Assembly: GCF_027359675.1 (NCBI RefSeq)
Contig: NZ_CP114786.1
Location: 4,004,501-4,068,500, forward strand
Reading direction: 5' to 3'
Source of the DNA: Roseibium sp. Sym1
GTDB lineage: Bacteria > Pseudomonadota > Alphaproteobacteria > Rhizobiales > Stappiaceae
DNA: 64,000 nt
Both the position numbers and the translations under genes were made by a program. The notes under the pieces were generated by a model. The model had not been told where the DNA came from. It saw nothing but the letters and a program-made list of their open reading frames with translations, and did not search any database. Below are positions 16,399 to 25,580 of this stretch, piece after piece; the stretch's first letter is position 1, and each line of letters starts with the position of its first letter.

Positions 16399-17172
16399 AT
16401 GACGATCCAGCTTGATTACCTGCCCGATGTTGCCGCTGCATTCATGCTCATGTTTGCACGGCTCGGTACGATGATCATGCTGCTGCCGGCACTCGGGGAA
16501 AGTACCATCCCGACACGTTTCAGGCTGACGATCGCCTTGGCACTGACGCTCGTGCTCTATCCCGTGGCAGCGCCGCAATATCCCGACGGACTGACCGAGA
16601 ACGCGCCCCGTCTGGCGATGCTGCTGTTCGGCGAACTGGCGATCGGGTTCGGCATCGGCCTGTGCGGGAAAATGATCACCGCCGTCCTTCAGATTGCCGG
16701 CGTCGTCATGGCCAACCAGTCGGGTCTTGCATTCGCGCTGGGGACCGACATTGCCAACGAGGGGCAACAGGGCGCGCTCTACGGCAATTTCCTCTCGATC
16801 CTGGGTATCACGCTGGTGTTCGTCACGGACACGCATTACCTGGTCATCGCCGCCCTGCATGACAGCTTCACGATCTTTCCGCCCGGCATGGCCCCGTCCG
16901 TCGGCGATTTTTCCCAGAATGCGGCGGAAACGGTCGCTCACGTGTTTTCGATCGCGGTGCGCATGAGCGCACCCTTCCTCGTTGTCGGTCTGGTGTTCTA
17001 TTTCGGCCTCGGCCTGCTGAACAAGCTGATGCCGCAGATGCAGATCTTCTTCATCGCAATGCCCGTGAACATCGCGATCGGGTTTTTCCTTCTCATGGCG
17101 CTGGTTGCGACGCTGATGATGTTCTATCTGGAGCATTTTCAGGAGTCGCTCGGCAAGTTCATTGTGGGATGA
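16399..17172 (+). CDS. fliR: Flagellar export gate protein FliR
   Basis: FliR completes the FliP5FliQ4FliR1 gate. The 257-residue protein has about six hydrophobic segments (for example MLLFGELAIGFGIGLCGKMI; FLVVGLVFYFGLGLLNKLMP) and the conserved FARLGTMIMLLPALGESTIP start, plus the FliR signature MPQMQIFFIAMPVNIAIGFF. It ends 9 bp before flhB. Length and order are normal. Confidence 0.95.
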   Translation: MTIQLDYLPDVAAAFMLMFARLGTMIMLLPALGESTIPTRFRLTIALALTLVLYPVAAPQYPDGLTENAPRLAMLLFGELAIGFGIGLCGKMITAVLQIAGVVMANQSGLAFALGTDIANEGQQGALYGNFLSILGITLVFVTDTHYLVIAALHDSFTIFPPGMAPSVGDFSQNAAETVAHVFSIAVRMSAPFLVVGLVFYFGLGLLNKLMPQMQIFFIAMPVNIAIGFFLLMALVATLMMFYLEHFQESLGKFIVG

Positions 17173-17181
17173 CACAGCACA

Positions 17182-18261
17182 ATGGCTGACGAGACCGATC
17201 AATCGGAGAAAACCGAGGACCCCACGCAAAAGCGCTTGAAGGAAGCGCATGACAAGGGGGACGTACCGAAATCGCAGGAAGTCAGCACCTGGTTTACCCT
17301 GGCCGGGGCGACGCTGATGATCGCCATTCTGGCTCCGGGCGCCGCGACCGCGCTCGGCGACCTCATGAAAGGCTATCTGGAACACGCGCATCAGATGCCC
17401 ATCGACGGCCATGCGCTGAGGGTTCTTTGGCGCGACACCGGGCAATCGGTCGCCATCATCGTCGCTGTGCCGTTGCTGGCGCTGGTGATCATGGCGGTCG
17501 CCGGCAATCTTGTGCAGCACCAGCCGTTGTTCACGACGGAGACCATCAAGCCGAAACTGTCCAAGGTCTCGCCGCTCTCCGGTTTCAAGCGCCTGTTTTC
17601 CGCAGACAGTCTGGTGAACTTCGCCAAGGGCATGGCAAAGATCATGATTGTCGGTGCGGTGATGGTGGCCGTGATGTGGCCGCACAAGGATGAGGCGGAC
17701 GTCATCATCTTCGCGGATCCGAGCGTGATCCTGCAAGAGGCGCGGGTGCTGATCCTGCAGTGTCTTGCAGCCATCCTGGCCGTGATGACGGTCGTTGCCG
17801 CCGCGGACTTCATCTACCAGAAGAACAAGTGGTGGAACAAACAGAAGATGTCGCTGCGCGAGATCAAGGAAGAGTTCAAGCAGACGGAAGGTGACCCGCA
17901 GGTCAAGGGCAAGATCCGTCAGCTCAGAATGGAGCGGTCGCGCAAGCGCATGATGGCGGCAGTTCCGGCGGCAACCGTCGTGGTGACCAACCCGACCCAC
18001 TTTGCTGTTGCACTGAAATACGAGGAGGGCATGGGCGCGCCCCTGTGCCTTGCCAAGGGGACGGATGCCGTTGCGCTCAAAATGCGCGAGATCGCAAAGG
18101 AACACGACGTGCCGGTGGTCGAAAATCCGCCACTTGCCCGGGCACTTTATGCGACAGTCGATATCGACCAGGAAGTTCCGGAAGAGCACTACAAGGCAGT
18201 TGCGGAGGTCATCGGCTTCGTCTTCCGCATGCGCAAACGCGCAAAATGGCGGTCGAACTGA
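17182..18261 (+). CDS. flhB: Flagellar export switch protein FlhB
   Basis: FlhB controls the switch from rod/hook to filament export. The 359-residue product opens with the family hallmark SEKTEDPTQKRLKEAHDKGD then VPKSQEV. It has four membrane segments (about 30-220), and its cytoplasmic domain carries the autocleavage motif NPTH (VVVTNPTHFAVALKYEEGMG). The C-terminal part is VVENPPLARALYATVDIDQE, as in the family. It is the last gene of the flgBC-fliEQR-flhB operon and is followed by a repeat-rich spacer. Confidence 0.97.
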   Translation: MADETDQSEKTEDPTQKRLKEAHDKGDVPKSQEVSTWFTLAGATLMIAILAPGAATALGDLMKGYLEHAHQMPIDGHALRVLWRDTGQSVAIIVAVPLLALVIMAVAGNLVQHQPLFTTETIKPKLSKVSPLSGFKRLFSADSLVNFAKGMAKIMIVGAVMVAVMWPHKDEADVIIFADPSVILQEARVLILQCLAAILAVMTVVAAADFIYQKNKWWNKQKMSLREIKEEFKQTEGDPQVKGKIRQLRMERSRKRMMAAVPAATVVVTNPTHFAVALKYEEGMGAPLCLAKGTDAVALKMREIAKEHDVPVVENPPLARALYATVDIDQEVPEEHYKAVAEVIGFVFRMRKRAKWRSN

Positions 18262-18301
18262 CCTTTCCCGGAATTCGCTTCTGCACAATCGGCCGGGGCT
18301 C

Positions 18302-18564
18302 ATACCAACCGCAATTAATAGGAACCGATCTGATGTCGTTGTTCCGGTTTGCCGGCAAGGCGCGTTGCGCAGGACGGCCTGGTTGGCCGTTCAAGCGGCG
18401 CAACGCCGTCCGGCGGGCCGGAACAGGCCACCGAAGGCCGCGTTTGGAGGCTGTTCTGCCGCGTCGCAGATTTTGGACGATACCCCGTATCGATCTGCAA
18501 TCTGCTCCTTGCCGAACAGTCTCCAAACGCGGTCAGATGGGTTCCTATTAATTGCGGTTGGTAT
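18302..18564. repeat. MITE-like element with 32-bp near-perfect inverted ends
   Basis: ATACCAACCGCAATTAATAG and the 12 bases after it (18302-18333) match the reverse complement of 18533-18564 with a single mismatch. The interior has further nested inverted repeats, for example CCGCGTTTGGAGGCTGTTC near 18439 against GAACAGTCTCCAAACGCGG near 18514, and GTTCCGG/CCGGAAC. No gene is credible inside. Each end reads TA-CCAACCGC, so a TA target duplication is possible. The 263-bp size is close to that of the element at 10504, but the ends differ in sequence, so these would be two different families. It fills most of the 416-bp gap between flhB and cckA. Confidence 0.75.
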
Positions 18565-18677
18565 AACAGGTGAATTTCAACAGGACTTGGTCGCATATCA
18601 GTTGAAATCGGCTATTAAGCACAGAATGCTTATGTACGGCCCGTTCAAATGCGAATCGCGCCGGGGAGACAGGATGG

Positions 18678-21230
18678 ATGAATGACATGGACGGAGCGCC
18701 GAGCGGGCCGATGATCAGTCGCCCGGAGCGGTCCGGCAACATAGGTCTTCTGATAGGCCTGGCCCTGCTGCTGGTCGGCGCGGCTGCTGCCTTTGCGGTC
18801 ATGGATCGCGAAGTCGCGCAGCCGTTCATCCTTGCCTTGCTCGGAATCCTGGCCGTTGTCGGCGTGTTCTGCCTTTTCGCCGGCGCCATAGGATTTCTGC
18901 GCCTGTCCGCACGTCCCGGTGAAGCCAATCCACTTGCCTCCGCGTTTGTCGACACGCTTGAAGACGGTGCCCTGATCACGGATCTGGACGGCCGTCTCGT
19001 CTATGCCAACAAGGCCTATGCCGATCTGACCGGCGCGGAAACCGCCGCCGACATCCGTGTGGTCGAACGCGTGTTCTCCTCCGATCCGGACGCGGCCGAT
19101 GCCATTTTCCGCCTGTCCCAGGCCATGCGCGACGGGCGCCGGGCGCAGGAAGAAATCCGCATGCCGTTTCCGCTCGGCCGCGCGGACGGCACTGCGCGCT
19201 GGTACAGGGTCTCCGTGCGTCCGCTCCAGGTGTCCAGGGAGCGCGGCGGCGGCAAGCCGATGGCGGTCTGGCAGCTGGCCGATATCACCCGCGACCGGGC
19301 AGAGCAGGAAAACTCGTTCCAGGAGCTGCAACGCGTCATCAATTTCCTCGATCACGCGCCGGCCGGCTTCTTCTCCTGTGACGCCGAGGGCCGGCTTGTC
19401 TACCTGAACGCGACGCTCGCCGACTGGCTCGGCTACGACCTTGCCCAGTTCGATGCCGGCGACCTCGACCTGTCCAGCATCGTGCGCGGCGACGGAACCG
19501 AGCTGATCCGCTCTCTCAAGGGCCAGGCCGGCGAGGTCAAGAGCGAGACCTTCGATCTCGATTTCGTCACCCGCAACGGCCGCGGCCTGCCGGTACGGCT
19601 TCTGCACCGGGTTCCCTTCGGCGAGAACGGCCAGCCGGGTGACAGCCGCACGCTGGTGCTGAACCGGTCACGCGGCGAAGAGGCGTCCGAGGCGCTCAGG
19701 GCGGCCGAAGTCCGGTTCGCGCGCTTCTTCAACAACACGCCGATAGCGATTGCATCGCTCGACAAGGAAGGCCGGGTTCTCAGGACGAACGCTCCGTTCC
19801 TGAAGCTGTTCGGGGCGGTCGATACGGATGATGAATCGCCCAAGCTCGAAGCCTATGTGGCCGAGAGCGGGCGCGAGGAACTGTCGAAGTCCCTGCAGGC
19901 GGCCGCCAACGGCATCGGCGAGATCGCGCCGATCGACATTCCGCTTGTGGAAGGCAACGACCCGCGTTCGGCAACCTTCTACGTGTCCGCGGTCCAGGAA
20001 GGCGAGGGCGACGGCGAGGCCGCGATTGTCTACGCGCTGGAAACCACGCAGCAGCGCGCGCTGGAAGCGCAGTTCGCCCAGAGCCAGAAGATGCAGGCCA
20101 TCGGCCAGCTCGCCGGCGGCGTCGCCCACGATTTCAACAACGTCCTGACCGCGATCATCGGCTTCTCCGACCTGCTGCTCGCCAGCCACCGTCCGACCGA
20201 CCCGTCCTTCCAGGACATCATGAACATCAAGCAGAACGCCAACAGGGCCGCCGGCCTGGTGCGGCAGCTGCTGGCGTTCTCGCGCCGCCAGACGCTGCGG
20301 CCGCAGCAGCTGGAACTCAACGATGTCCTGGCGGACCTGTCCATCCTTCTCGACCGGCTGCTCGGCGAGAAGGTGGAGCTGAAGGTGATCCACGGCCGGG
20401 ATCTCTGGCCGGTCATGGCCGACCTCAACCAGCTGGAGCAGGTGATCGTCAACCTGGCGGTGAATGCGGGCGACGCCATGTCCGACGGCGGCCGGCTGAC
20501 CATCCGCACGCGCAACGTGACCGAGGCCGAAAGCACGCAGTTCGACAACACCCGCGGCATGCCTCCGGGCGAATACACGCTGGTCGAGGTCGAGGACACC
20601 GGCCACGGCATGCCGCCGGACGTCATGGAGAAGATCTTCGACCCGTTCTTCTCCACCAAGGAAGTCGGCAAGGGCACGGGCCTGGGCCTGTCGACCGTCT
20701 ACGGCATCGTCAAGCAGACCGGCGGCTTCATCTTCTGCACGTCCGAAGTGGATGCAGGCACCACCTTCCGCCTGTTCCTGCCGCGGCACATTCCGCAGGT
20801 GGTCGAGGAGAAAAAGAAGGAGCCGAAGGAAAGCGAACCGGAAAAGGTCACCGATCTGACCGGCTCCGCCACGATCCTTCTGGTGGAGGACGAGGAGGCC
20901 GTGCGTGCCTTCGCCGCCCGTGCGCTCGCCTCGCGCGGCTACACGGTCCACGAGGCGGGTTCCGGCAACGAGGCGCTGGAGGTCATGGAAGAGACCGATG
21001 GCGAGGTCGATCTGGTGGTGTCCGATGTGGTCATGCCGGAAATGGACGGCCCGACGCTGCTGGTCGAATTGCGCAAGACCCGTCCGGACCTGAAGATCAT
21101 CTTCGTCTCCGGTTACGCGGAAGACGCCTTCGAGGAAAACCTGCCGGAAGGCGAACAGTTCTTCTTCCTGCCCAAGCCGTTCACCCTGAAGCAGCTGGCG
21201 ACCACCGTGAAGGATGTCTTGAACGGGTAG
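18678..21230 (+). CDS. cckA: Hybrid histidine kinase CckA
   Basis: CckA is the alphaproteobacterial kinase that phosphorylates CtrA and CpdR through ChpT, controlling cell cycle and flagellar genes. The 850-residue product has two N-terminal membrane helices (about 18-40 and 51-75) and three PAS-like regions (near [60 protein letters not shown]). The HisKA motif is [20 protein letters not shown] with phosphoacceptor His484. It also has an HATPase domain ([38 protein letters not shown]) and a C-terminal receiver with Asp783 in [10 protein letters not shown]. Length, architecture and the GGVAHDFNN motif fit CckA. It follows flhB on the same strand, but a 416-bp repeat-filled gap suggests its own promoter. 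Confidence 0.93.
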   Translation: MNDMDGAPSGPMISRPERSGNIGLLIGLALLLVGAAAAFAVMDREVAQPFILALLGILAVVGVFCLFAGAIGFLRLSARPGEANPLASAFVDTLEDGALITDLDGRLVYANKAYADLTGAETAADIRVVERVFSSDPDAADAIFRLSQAMRDGRRAQEEIRMPFPLGRADGTARWYRVSVRPLQVSRERGGGKPMAVWQLADITRDRAEQENSFQELQRVINFLDHAPAGFFSCDAEGRLVYLNATLADWLGYDLAQFDAGDLDLSSIVRGDGTELIRSLKGQAGEVKSETFDLDFVTRNGRGLPVRLLHRVPFGENGQPGDSRTLVLNRSRGEEASEALRAAEVRFARFFNNTPIAIASLDKEGRVLRTNAPFLKLFGAVDTDDESPKLEAYVAESGREELSKSLQAAANGIGEIAPIDIPLVEGNDPRSATFYVSAVQEGEGDGEAAIVYALETTQQRALEAQFAQSQKMQAIGQLAGGVAHDFNNVLTAIIGFSDLLLASHRPTDPSFQDIMNIKQNANRAAGLVRQLLAFSRRQTLRPQQLELNDVLADLSILLDRLLGEKVELKVIHGRDLWPVMADLNQLEQVIVNLAVNAGDAMSDGGRLTIRTRNVTEAESTQFDNTRGMPPGEYTLVEVEDTGHGMPPDVMEKIFDPFFSTKEVGKGTGLGLSTVYGIVKQTGGFIFCTSEVDAGTTFRLFLPRHIPQVVEEKKKEPKESEPEKVTDLTGSATILLVEDEEAVRAFAARALASRGYTVHEAGSGNEALEVMEETDGEVDLVVSDVVMPEMDGPTLLVELRKTRPDLKIIFVSGYAEDAFEENLPEGEQFFFLPKPFTLKQLATTVKDVLNG

Positions 21231-21283
21231 CGTCAACGGGTCCAGACTGGAGATGTGAGCGTTTTTCCGGAGGCTAGAAAACC

Positions 21284-21619
21284 ATGCAACTGCCAGACTT
21301 CATTCGCAAATTTCCAGCCCTGGAGATCCCGTTCCCGGAGGACGTGGTGAAATCCTACGCGGTGCGTTCGGACCAGGGGCTCGTGGTCTTCTTCGACTTT
21401 GTGAAGGACATGGTACTGCCGCCGCATTCGCACCTGGCGCAATGGGGCACGGTCCTGAGCGGCGAAATCGAGTTTACCATCGCCGGGGAGACAAAAACGC
21501 TCGGACCGGGCGCCATCTACGATATTCCCAGCGGGGCCGAGCACGGTGCGGTGATCAAGGCCGGTACCAAGGTGATCGACGTGTTCGAGGAACCCGATCG
21601 CTATCCGATCCGGGGGTGA
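21284..21619 (+). CDS. Small cupin-domain protein
   Basis: This is a 111-residue single-domain cupin. The metal-binding motif 1 is seen as LPPHSHLAQWGTVLSGEIEF (PHSH, then Gln, then G-E), and motif 2 as GAIYDIPSGAEHGAVIKAG. It has no signal peptide. Cupins of this size include sugar-binding regulators, dioxygenase-like and detoxification proteins, and the substrate cannot be told. It lies 53 bp after cckA on the same strand, with 183 bp before the next gene. Confidence 0.85.
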   Translation: MQLPDFIRKFPALEIPFPEDVVKSYAVRSDQGLVVFFDFVKDMVLPPHSHLAQWGTVLSGEIEFTIAGETKTLGPGAIYDIPSGAEHGAVIKAGTKVIDVFEEPDRYPIRG

Positions 21620-21743
21620 TTGCGGGACAGCTCATGGACCGGGCGCTGGCGGCAATCTTGACAGTCCCCGGCCAATTTGGCACTTAAACCCCATGGGGCG
21701 AGCGAACACCCCGTGAGGCGTCAGCTGAAGTTTCGTGTCCTTG

Positions 21744-21771
21744 GAGCGCTTCCCGTTGGAGCGAAGCGCTC
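21744..21771. promoter_or_regulatory. Inverted repeat upstream of the chromate resistance genes
   Basis: GAGCGCTT (21744-21751) and AAGCGCTC (21764-21771) form a perfect 8-bp inverted repeat 31 bp before the chrB-like gene. A TTGACA hexamer at 21658-21663 could be a -35 box, without a convincing -10. The pair may be an operator or a leader hairpin; nothing else in 21620-21802 is recognisable. Confidence 0.3.
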
Positions 21772-21802
21772 TTGAATCCCCTAGCTCAAGGGAGGACGCG
21801 CC

Positions 21803-22621
21803 ATGCCGTCTCCGAATACGATCACCGTTTCCCAGCTTCACCGTCTTGTCGGCCTGCCGGATGCGCCGGTCCTTGTCGATGTGCGCATCGACGAGGACTT
21901 TGACGCCGATCCCTGGTTCATTCCATCCGCGTTTCGTCACCCGTTCGGACAAATCGATGCCCTGGCGCCGAAACTCGCGGGCCGGAAGGTTGTCGTGGTC
22001 TGCTGGAAGGGCCTGAAGCTCAGCGCCGGAGCGGCCGCAATTCTGCGCACCGCCGGCGTCGACGCGGAAGTCCTGGAGGGTGGAACGACAGCGTGGAAGG
22101 AGGCGGATCTGCCAAGAGTGCCGGCTGCCAGCATTCCCGCTCGCAACGATCAGGGTCAGACCGTCTGGGTGACCCGGCACCGGCCGAAGATCGACCGGAT
22201 CGCCTGTCCCTGGCTGGTCCGGCGCTTTGTCGATCCCTCCGCCCGGTTTCTGTTCGTTGCGCCATCGGAAGTGACCGGCGTGGCCGAGCGCTACGGCGCG
22301 ACGCCGTTCGATGTCGAGGATGTCTTCTGGAGCCACCGCGGCGAGACCTGCAGCTTTGATACGATGGTGGCGGAATTCGGCCTGACGACGAAACCGCTCA
22401 AACGCCTCGCGACGATCGTGCGCGGCGCCGATACCAACCGGCATGACCTTGCCCCCGAAGCGGCGGGTCTTCTGGCTGCTTCGCTCGGCCTGTCGCGCAT
22501 GTACAAGGACGACCTCAGGCAGCTCGAGGCGGGTATGCTTCTCTATGATGCCTATTACCGTTGGGCCCGGGATGCGGTAGAGGAAGGCCATGACTGGCCA
22601 TCCGCGAGCAGGAAGGGCTGA
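21803..22621 (+). CDS. Rhodanese-ChrB fusion protein (chromate resistance)
   Basis: The 272-residue protein joins two domains. Residues about 7-105 are rhodanese-like (PVLVDVRIDEDFDADPWFIP; KVVVVCWKGLKLSAGAAAIL) with Cys in the VCWKG active loop. Residues about 118-265 are the ChrB C-terminal domain (TRHRPKIDRIACPWLVRRFV DPSARF, then HRGETCSFDTMVAEFGLTTK). ChrB proteins accompany ChrA pumps; full ChrB acts as a chromate-sensing regulator, whereas the C-terminal domain alone has been annotated as an exported resistance protein. No helix-turn-helix and no signal peptide are seen here. The stop lies 4 bp before the GTG proposed for chrA. Confidence 0.85.
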   Translation: MPSPNTITVSQLHRLVGLPDAPVLVDVRIDEDFDADPWFIPSAFRHPFGQIDALAPKLAGRKVVVVCWKGLKLSAGAAAILRTAGVDAEVLEGGTTAWKEADLPRVPAASIPARNDQGQTVWVTRHRPKIDRIACPWLVRRFVDPSARFLFVAPSEVTGVAERYGATPFDVEDVFWSHRGETCSFDTMVAEFGLTTKPLKRLATIVRGADTNRHDLAPEAAGLLAASLGLSRMYKDDLRQLEAGMLLYDAYYRWARDAVEEGHDWPSASRKG

Positions 22622-22625
22622 CGCC

Positions 22626-23960
22626 GTGACCGCACATCAGCATACGGCGCCGGAAATGTCCGGTGCCGCTCCCGGTGCCGCTCCCGGGGGCGTACCGGAT
22701 TCGTCCTGGCAGAGGCTTGTTGCCGTCTTCGGCGGTATCGGCCTGCTGTCCTTTGGCGGTCCGGCGGCGCAGATCGCGCTGATGCACCGCAAGCTGGTCG
22801 ACGAGACCAGCTGGCTCACCGAGCGCAGCTACGTCAACGCGCTCGGTTTCTGCATGCTGCTGCCCGGACCGGAAGCGATGCAGCTTGCGACCTATTGCGG
22901 CTGGAAATTGCGCGGCACCGCCGGCGGGCTGCTGGCGGGTCTCCTGTTCGTCGTGCCCGGGGCGCTGGCGATCTTTGTCCTGGCGACGGTCTATGCGCTT
23001 TTCGGCAATGTGCCGCTGGTCAGCCAGCTGTTCCTCGGCATCAAGGCCGCCGTGCTGATTGTGGTGCTGGAAGCGCTGCTGCGCCTGTCCAGGCGGGCAC
23101 TCACGGAACGGCGGCAATGGGTGATCGCAGGCCTTGCCTTCGTGGCGATCTTCTTTCTGGCCTTGCCGTTCCCGCTGATCGTGCTCGCGGCCGGGCTGTT
23201 CGGCGCCGTGTTTTCCGCCGCGCACAAAGGGGCGGGGGGAGGCGCGCCGGTGGCGGTCGGCGTGTCGCTGGCCGGAACGCTGAAGACGATTGCCGTCTGG
23301 CTCCTCATCTGGCTCGGGCCGCTCGCGCTCCTTGAAGCTGTGACCGGCCTGCCCATCCTGAGCGATCTCGGCTGGTTCTTTTCCAAGCTCGCCGTGGTCA
23401 CCTTCGGCGGTGCCTACGCGGTGCTTGCCTACATGGCGCAGGATGTCGTCACCATCCAGGGCTGGCTCAGCGCCGGCGAGATGATGGACGGTCTGGGCCT
23501 TGCCGAGACCACACCCGGTCCGCTGATCCTGGTGACGCAGTTTGTCGGCTTCCTGGCTGCCGCCAAGAATGGCGGCCTGCTGCTCGGTCTTGCCGGTGGC
23601 CTCGTGGCGCTCTGGGCGACCTTCGCGCCCTGTTTCCTCTGGATCTTCGCCGGCGCGCCCTACATCGAGTGGATCTCGGCGCAGCCGCGCCTGAAATCCG
23701 CGCTCTCCGCGATCATCGCGGCCGTGGTCGGCGTTGTCCTCAACCTGTCGGTCTGGTTCGCGCTGCACGTCTTTTTCCAGGATGTCAGGTCGGAGCAATG
23801 GGGCTGGCTGACGCTATGGCTGCCGAATATGTCCAGCCTCGACTGGCGCGTGCCGGTGCTGGCCGTCCTGTGCGGTGTCCTGCTGCTGCGTTTCCATCTC
23901 GGGCTGATCTGGGTGCTGCTGGCTTCGGCGCTCGGCGGGGTACTGCTGTCGCAGATTTGA
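22626..23960 (+). CDS. chrA: Chromate efflux transporter ChrA (long-chain CHR family)
   Basis: ChrA exports chromate from the cytoplasm by proton-driven antiport. The 444-residue product contains two homologous CHR halves: LVAVFGGIGLLSFGGPAAQI with LLPGPEAMQLATYCGWKLRG in the first, and FFSKLAVVTFGGAYAVLAYM with LAETTPGPLILVTQFVGFLA in the second. It has about ten to twelve hydrophobic segments. I chose the GTG at 22626 because AGGAAGG lies nine bases upstream and 4 bp separate it from the previous stop. An ATG at 22590 would overlap the previous gene by 32 bp, with its AGGAAGG only two bases from the start. Confidence 0.92.
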   Translation: MTAHQHTAPEMSGAAPGAAPGGVPDSSWQRLVAVFGGIGLLSFGGPAAQIALMHRKLVDETSWLTERSYVNALGFCMLLPGPEAMQLATYCGWKLRGTAGGLLAGLLFVVPGALAIFVLATVYALFGNVPLVSQLFLGIKAAVLIVVLEALLRLSRRALTERRQWVIAGLAFVAIFFLALPFPLIVLAAGLFGAVFSAAHKGAGGGAPVAVGVSLAGTLKTIAVWLLIWLGPLALLEAVTGLPILSDLGWFFSKLAVVTFGGAYAVLAYMAQDVVTIQGWLSAGEMMDGLGLAETTPGPLILVTQFVGFLAAAKNGGLLLGLAGGLVALWATFAPCFLWIFAGAPYIEWISAQPRLKSALSAIIAAVVGVVLNLSVWFALHVFFQDVRSEQWGWLTLWLPNMSSLDWRVPVLAVLCGVLLLRFHLGLIWVLLASALGGVLLSQI

Positions 23961-24039
23961 GGGGAGCGGCAGGTCGGCTGTCCAGTCGCGTGTTAAGAGC
24001 TTGATTCAAATCGGTGGCAAACTGATTCAGAAAATGCGG

Positions 24040-24780
24040 TCAAGACTCTGATGCCGCTTCGGCAGTTCGGGTGCCGGAGGCGCTTGTGCGCCCCAGCAGC
24101 TGTCTCAACTTTGCCGTGACCTTCTCCGGTTCCTCGATCGGCGTCAGGTGGCCGCTTTCCTCCAGAATGACCAGCTCCGCGCCGGGAATGCGGCGCGCCA
24201 TGTCCTCGTGCAGGGACGGCGGCGTCAACACGTCGTGGCGGCCGCACAAAACCAGCGTGGGACAGCTGATCCGGGTGAGCGACGAACGGCTGTCCGGGCG
24301 GTCGACCCGGCTCTGGCGGATGAACACGTCCGGGCCGAGCCGTTCGGTCATGGCGCGCACCCGATCGATCAGCACGTGATTGGACTGGTTGTCCGGTGAA
24401 AGGTAGGACCTTGCGAGCTTGCGGCCAAAGCCATGAAAGCGGCCGGGTTTCTTCGCCTGGGCGACGAGGGCTTCGCGCTCGGCGGTGCGCTCCGGCGTGT
24501 CCGGCAGCATGGTCGTGTCGAGCAGCGCCAGATGGGTGACGCGTTCCGGTGCGCGGCGCATGATTTCCTGGGCGACAAGGCCGCCGAGGGAAAAGCCGGC
24601 CAGCGCGAACGTGTCGGCGCTGGTCGCCAGCACCATTTCGGCGAGCACCGCCAGCGTGTCCCCCCGCGTGATGTCGGCAACGCGCGGCCTTGCGATGTCT
24701 TCCAGTCCTGCAATCTGGTCGCGCCAGAGATCGGCGTCGTTCATCAGGCCCGGGATCAGGACAATCTGTGGCAGGCTCAT
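24040..24780 (-). CDS. Alpha/beta hydrolase at the end of the CoA-ester operon
   Basis: This is a 246-residue alpha/beta-hydrolase fold protein. It has the oxyanion region VLIPGLMNDADLW, the nucleophile elbow Gly-Phe-Ser-Leu-Gly-Gly (ALAGFSLGGLVAQEIMRRAP), an acid in LCGRHDVLTPPSLHEDMARR, and His in LEESGHLTPIEEPEKVTAKL. It has no signal peptide, so it is cytosolic. The start ATG overlaps the lyase stop by ATGA, which makes it the last gene of the leftward operon. A thioesterase or ester hydrolase role is possible but cannot be read from the sequence. The 79 bp between its end and the chrA stop hold nothing notable. Confidence 0.87.
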   Translation of the reverse strand: MSLPQIVLIPGLMNDADLWRDQIAGLEDIARPRVADITRGDTLAVLAEMVLATSADTFALAGFSLGGLVAQEIMRRAPERVTHLALLDTTMLPDTPERTAEREALVAQAKKPGRFHGFGRKLARSYLSPDNQSNHVLIDRVRAMTERLGPDVFIRQSRVDRPDSRSSLTRISCPTLVLCGRHDVLTPPSLHEDMARRIPGAELVILEESGHLTPIEEPEKVTAKLRQLLGRTSASGTRTAEAASES

Positions 24781-25580
24781 TGCGCTTCTCCCCGTGAGGC
24801 TGCCGCAAGAATCGCCCGTGCCCGGATGCGGACCGGCTCGTCGACCATTGCGCCGTCGACGGTGGCGGCGCCGTCGCCGCTGGCCAGAACGCGGCCGGCC
24901 CAATCGCACTCTGCCTTGGTTGGAGCAAAAGCCCGCCGGACCTCGTCGATCTGCTTCGGGTGAATGCAGAGCTTGCCGGTCATGCCGAGATCCTTGGCAT
25001 GAGCAGCGTCTGTGTAGGCGGCCTCAGGGTCGGCGAGGTCCGCAGTCACCCCATCGATCGGGGCGGCAATGCCGGCGAGTTTGGAGGCCAGCACCAGTTC
25101 GGATCGCACCGGCAGCAGCACCTCGCGCTTGTGGGCGCAGCCGAGATCGGCGCAATAGTCGATCGACCCGAAGGCAAGGCGCACAACGCCTTCCAGGCTC
25201 GCCAGCGCGCGGGCATTGGCAAGACCCGCGGCGGTCTCGATCAGGGCGATGACAGGCACCCGGCCATCGAGGGCCGTCCAGAGTGCCGTGACGTTTGTTG
25301 TTTCTTCCGCCTTGGGCAGGATGACCGCAGCGACGTCGAGCGCCTTCAGGGCATCGACATCCGCCTGAAAGGACGTCGTGCCGGCAGCGTTAATCCGGAC
25401 GAGCACAGGCTTGTCCGTGAAATCCGCCGCAAGATTTGCCCGGGCGCTGTCCTTTTCTGCTGCTGGAACCGCGTCTTCCAGATCGAGAATGACCGCATCC
25501 GCGTCGCTCAAGGCCGCCTTGGCAAAGCGTTCGGGCCGGTTGGCGGGCACGAAGAGCGGGGCTTGAACGGAGGTCACCAT
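24777..25580 (-). CDS. HpcH/HpaI (CitE-like) lyase, probable citramalyl-CoA lyase
   Basis: This is a CitE-family aldol lyase of 267 residues. Family motifs are LFVPANRPERFAKAALSDAD, the Mg-binding VILDLEDAVPAAEK, the LVRINAAGT strand, ALIETAAGLANARALA with the second acidic ligand, AFGSIDYCADLG, and KLCIHPKQIDEVRRAF. Members cleave citryl-, malyl- or citramalyl-CoA. In the neighbourhood of a CoA transferase and a MaoC-type hydratase the expected reaction is (S)-citramalyl-CoA to acetyl-CoA plus pyruvate, the last step of itaconate breakdown. The substrate is inferred. It overlaps the hydratase gene by 7 bp. Confidence 0.88.
   Translation of the reverse strand: MVTSVQAPLFVPANRPERFAKAALSDADAVILDLEDAVPAAEKDSARANLAADFTDKPVLVRINAAGTTSFQADVDALKALDVAAVILPKAEETTNVTALWTALDGRVPVIALIETAAGLANARALASLEGVVRLAFGSIDYCADLGCAHKREVLLPVRSELVLASKLAGIAAPIDGVTADLADPEAAYTDAAHAKDLGMTGKLCIHPKQIDEVRRAFAPTKAECDWAGRVLASGDGAATVDGAMVDEPVRIRARAILAAASRGEAQ

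Noticed and set aside
16345..18303. A 652-codon minus-strand frame across fliR and flhB
   Set aside because: fliR and flhB on the plus strand are certain, and the antisense product is His/Asp/Arg-rich and has no family features.
22515..23798. A 427-codon minus-strand frame opposite chrA
   Set aside because: ChrA is clear on the plus strand, and the antisense protein is a charged low-complexity string.
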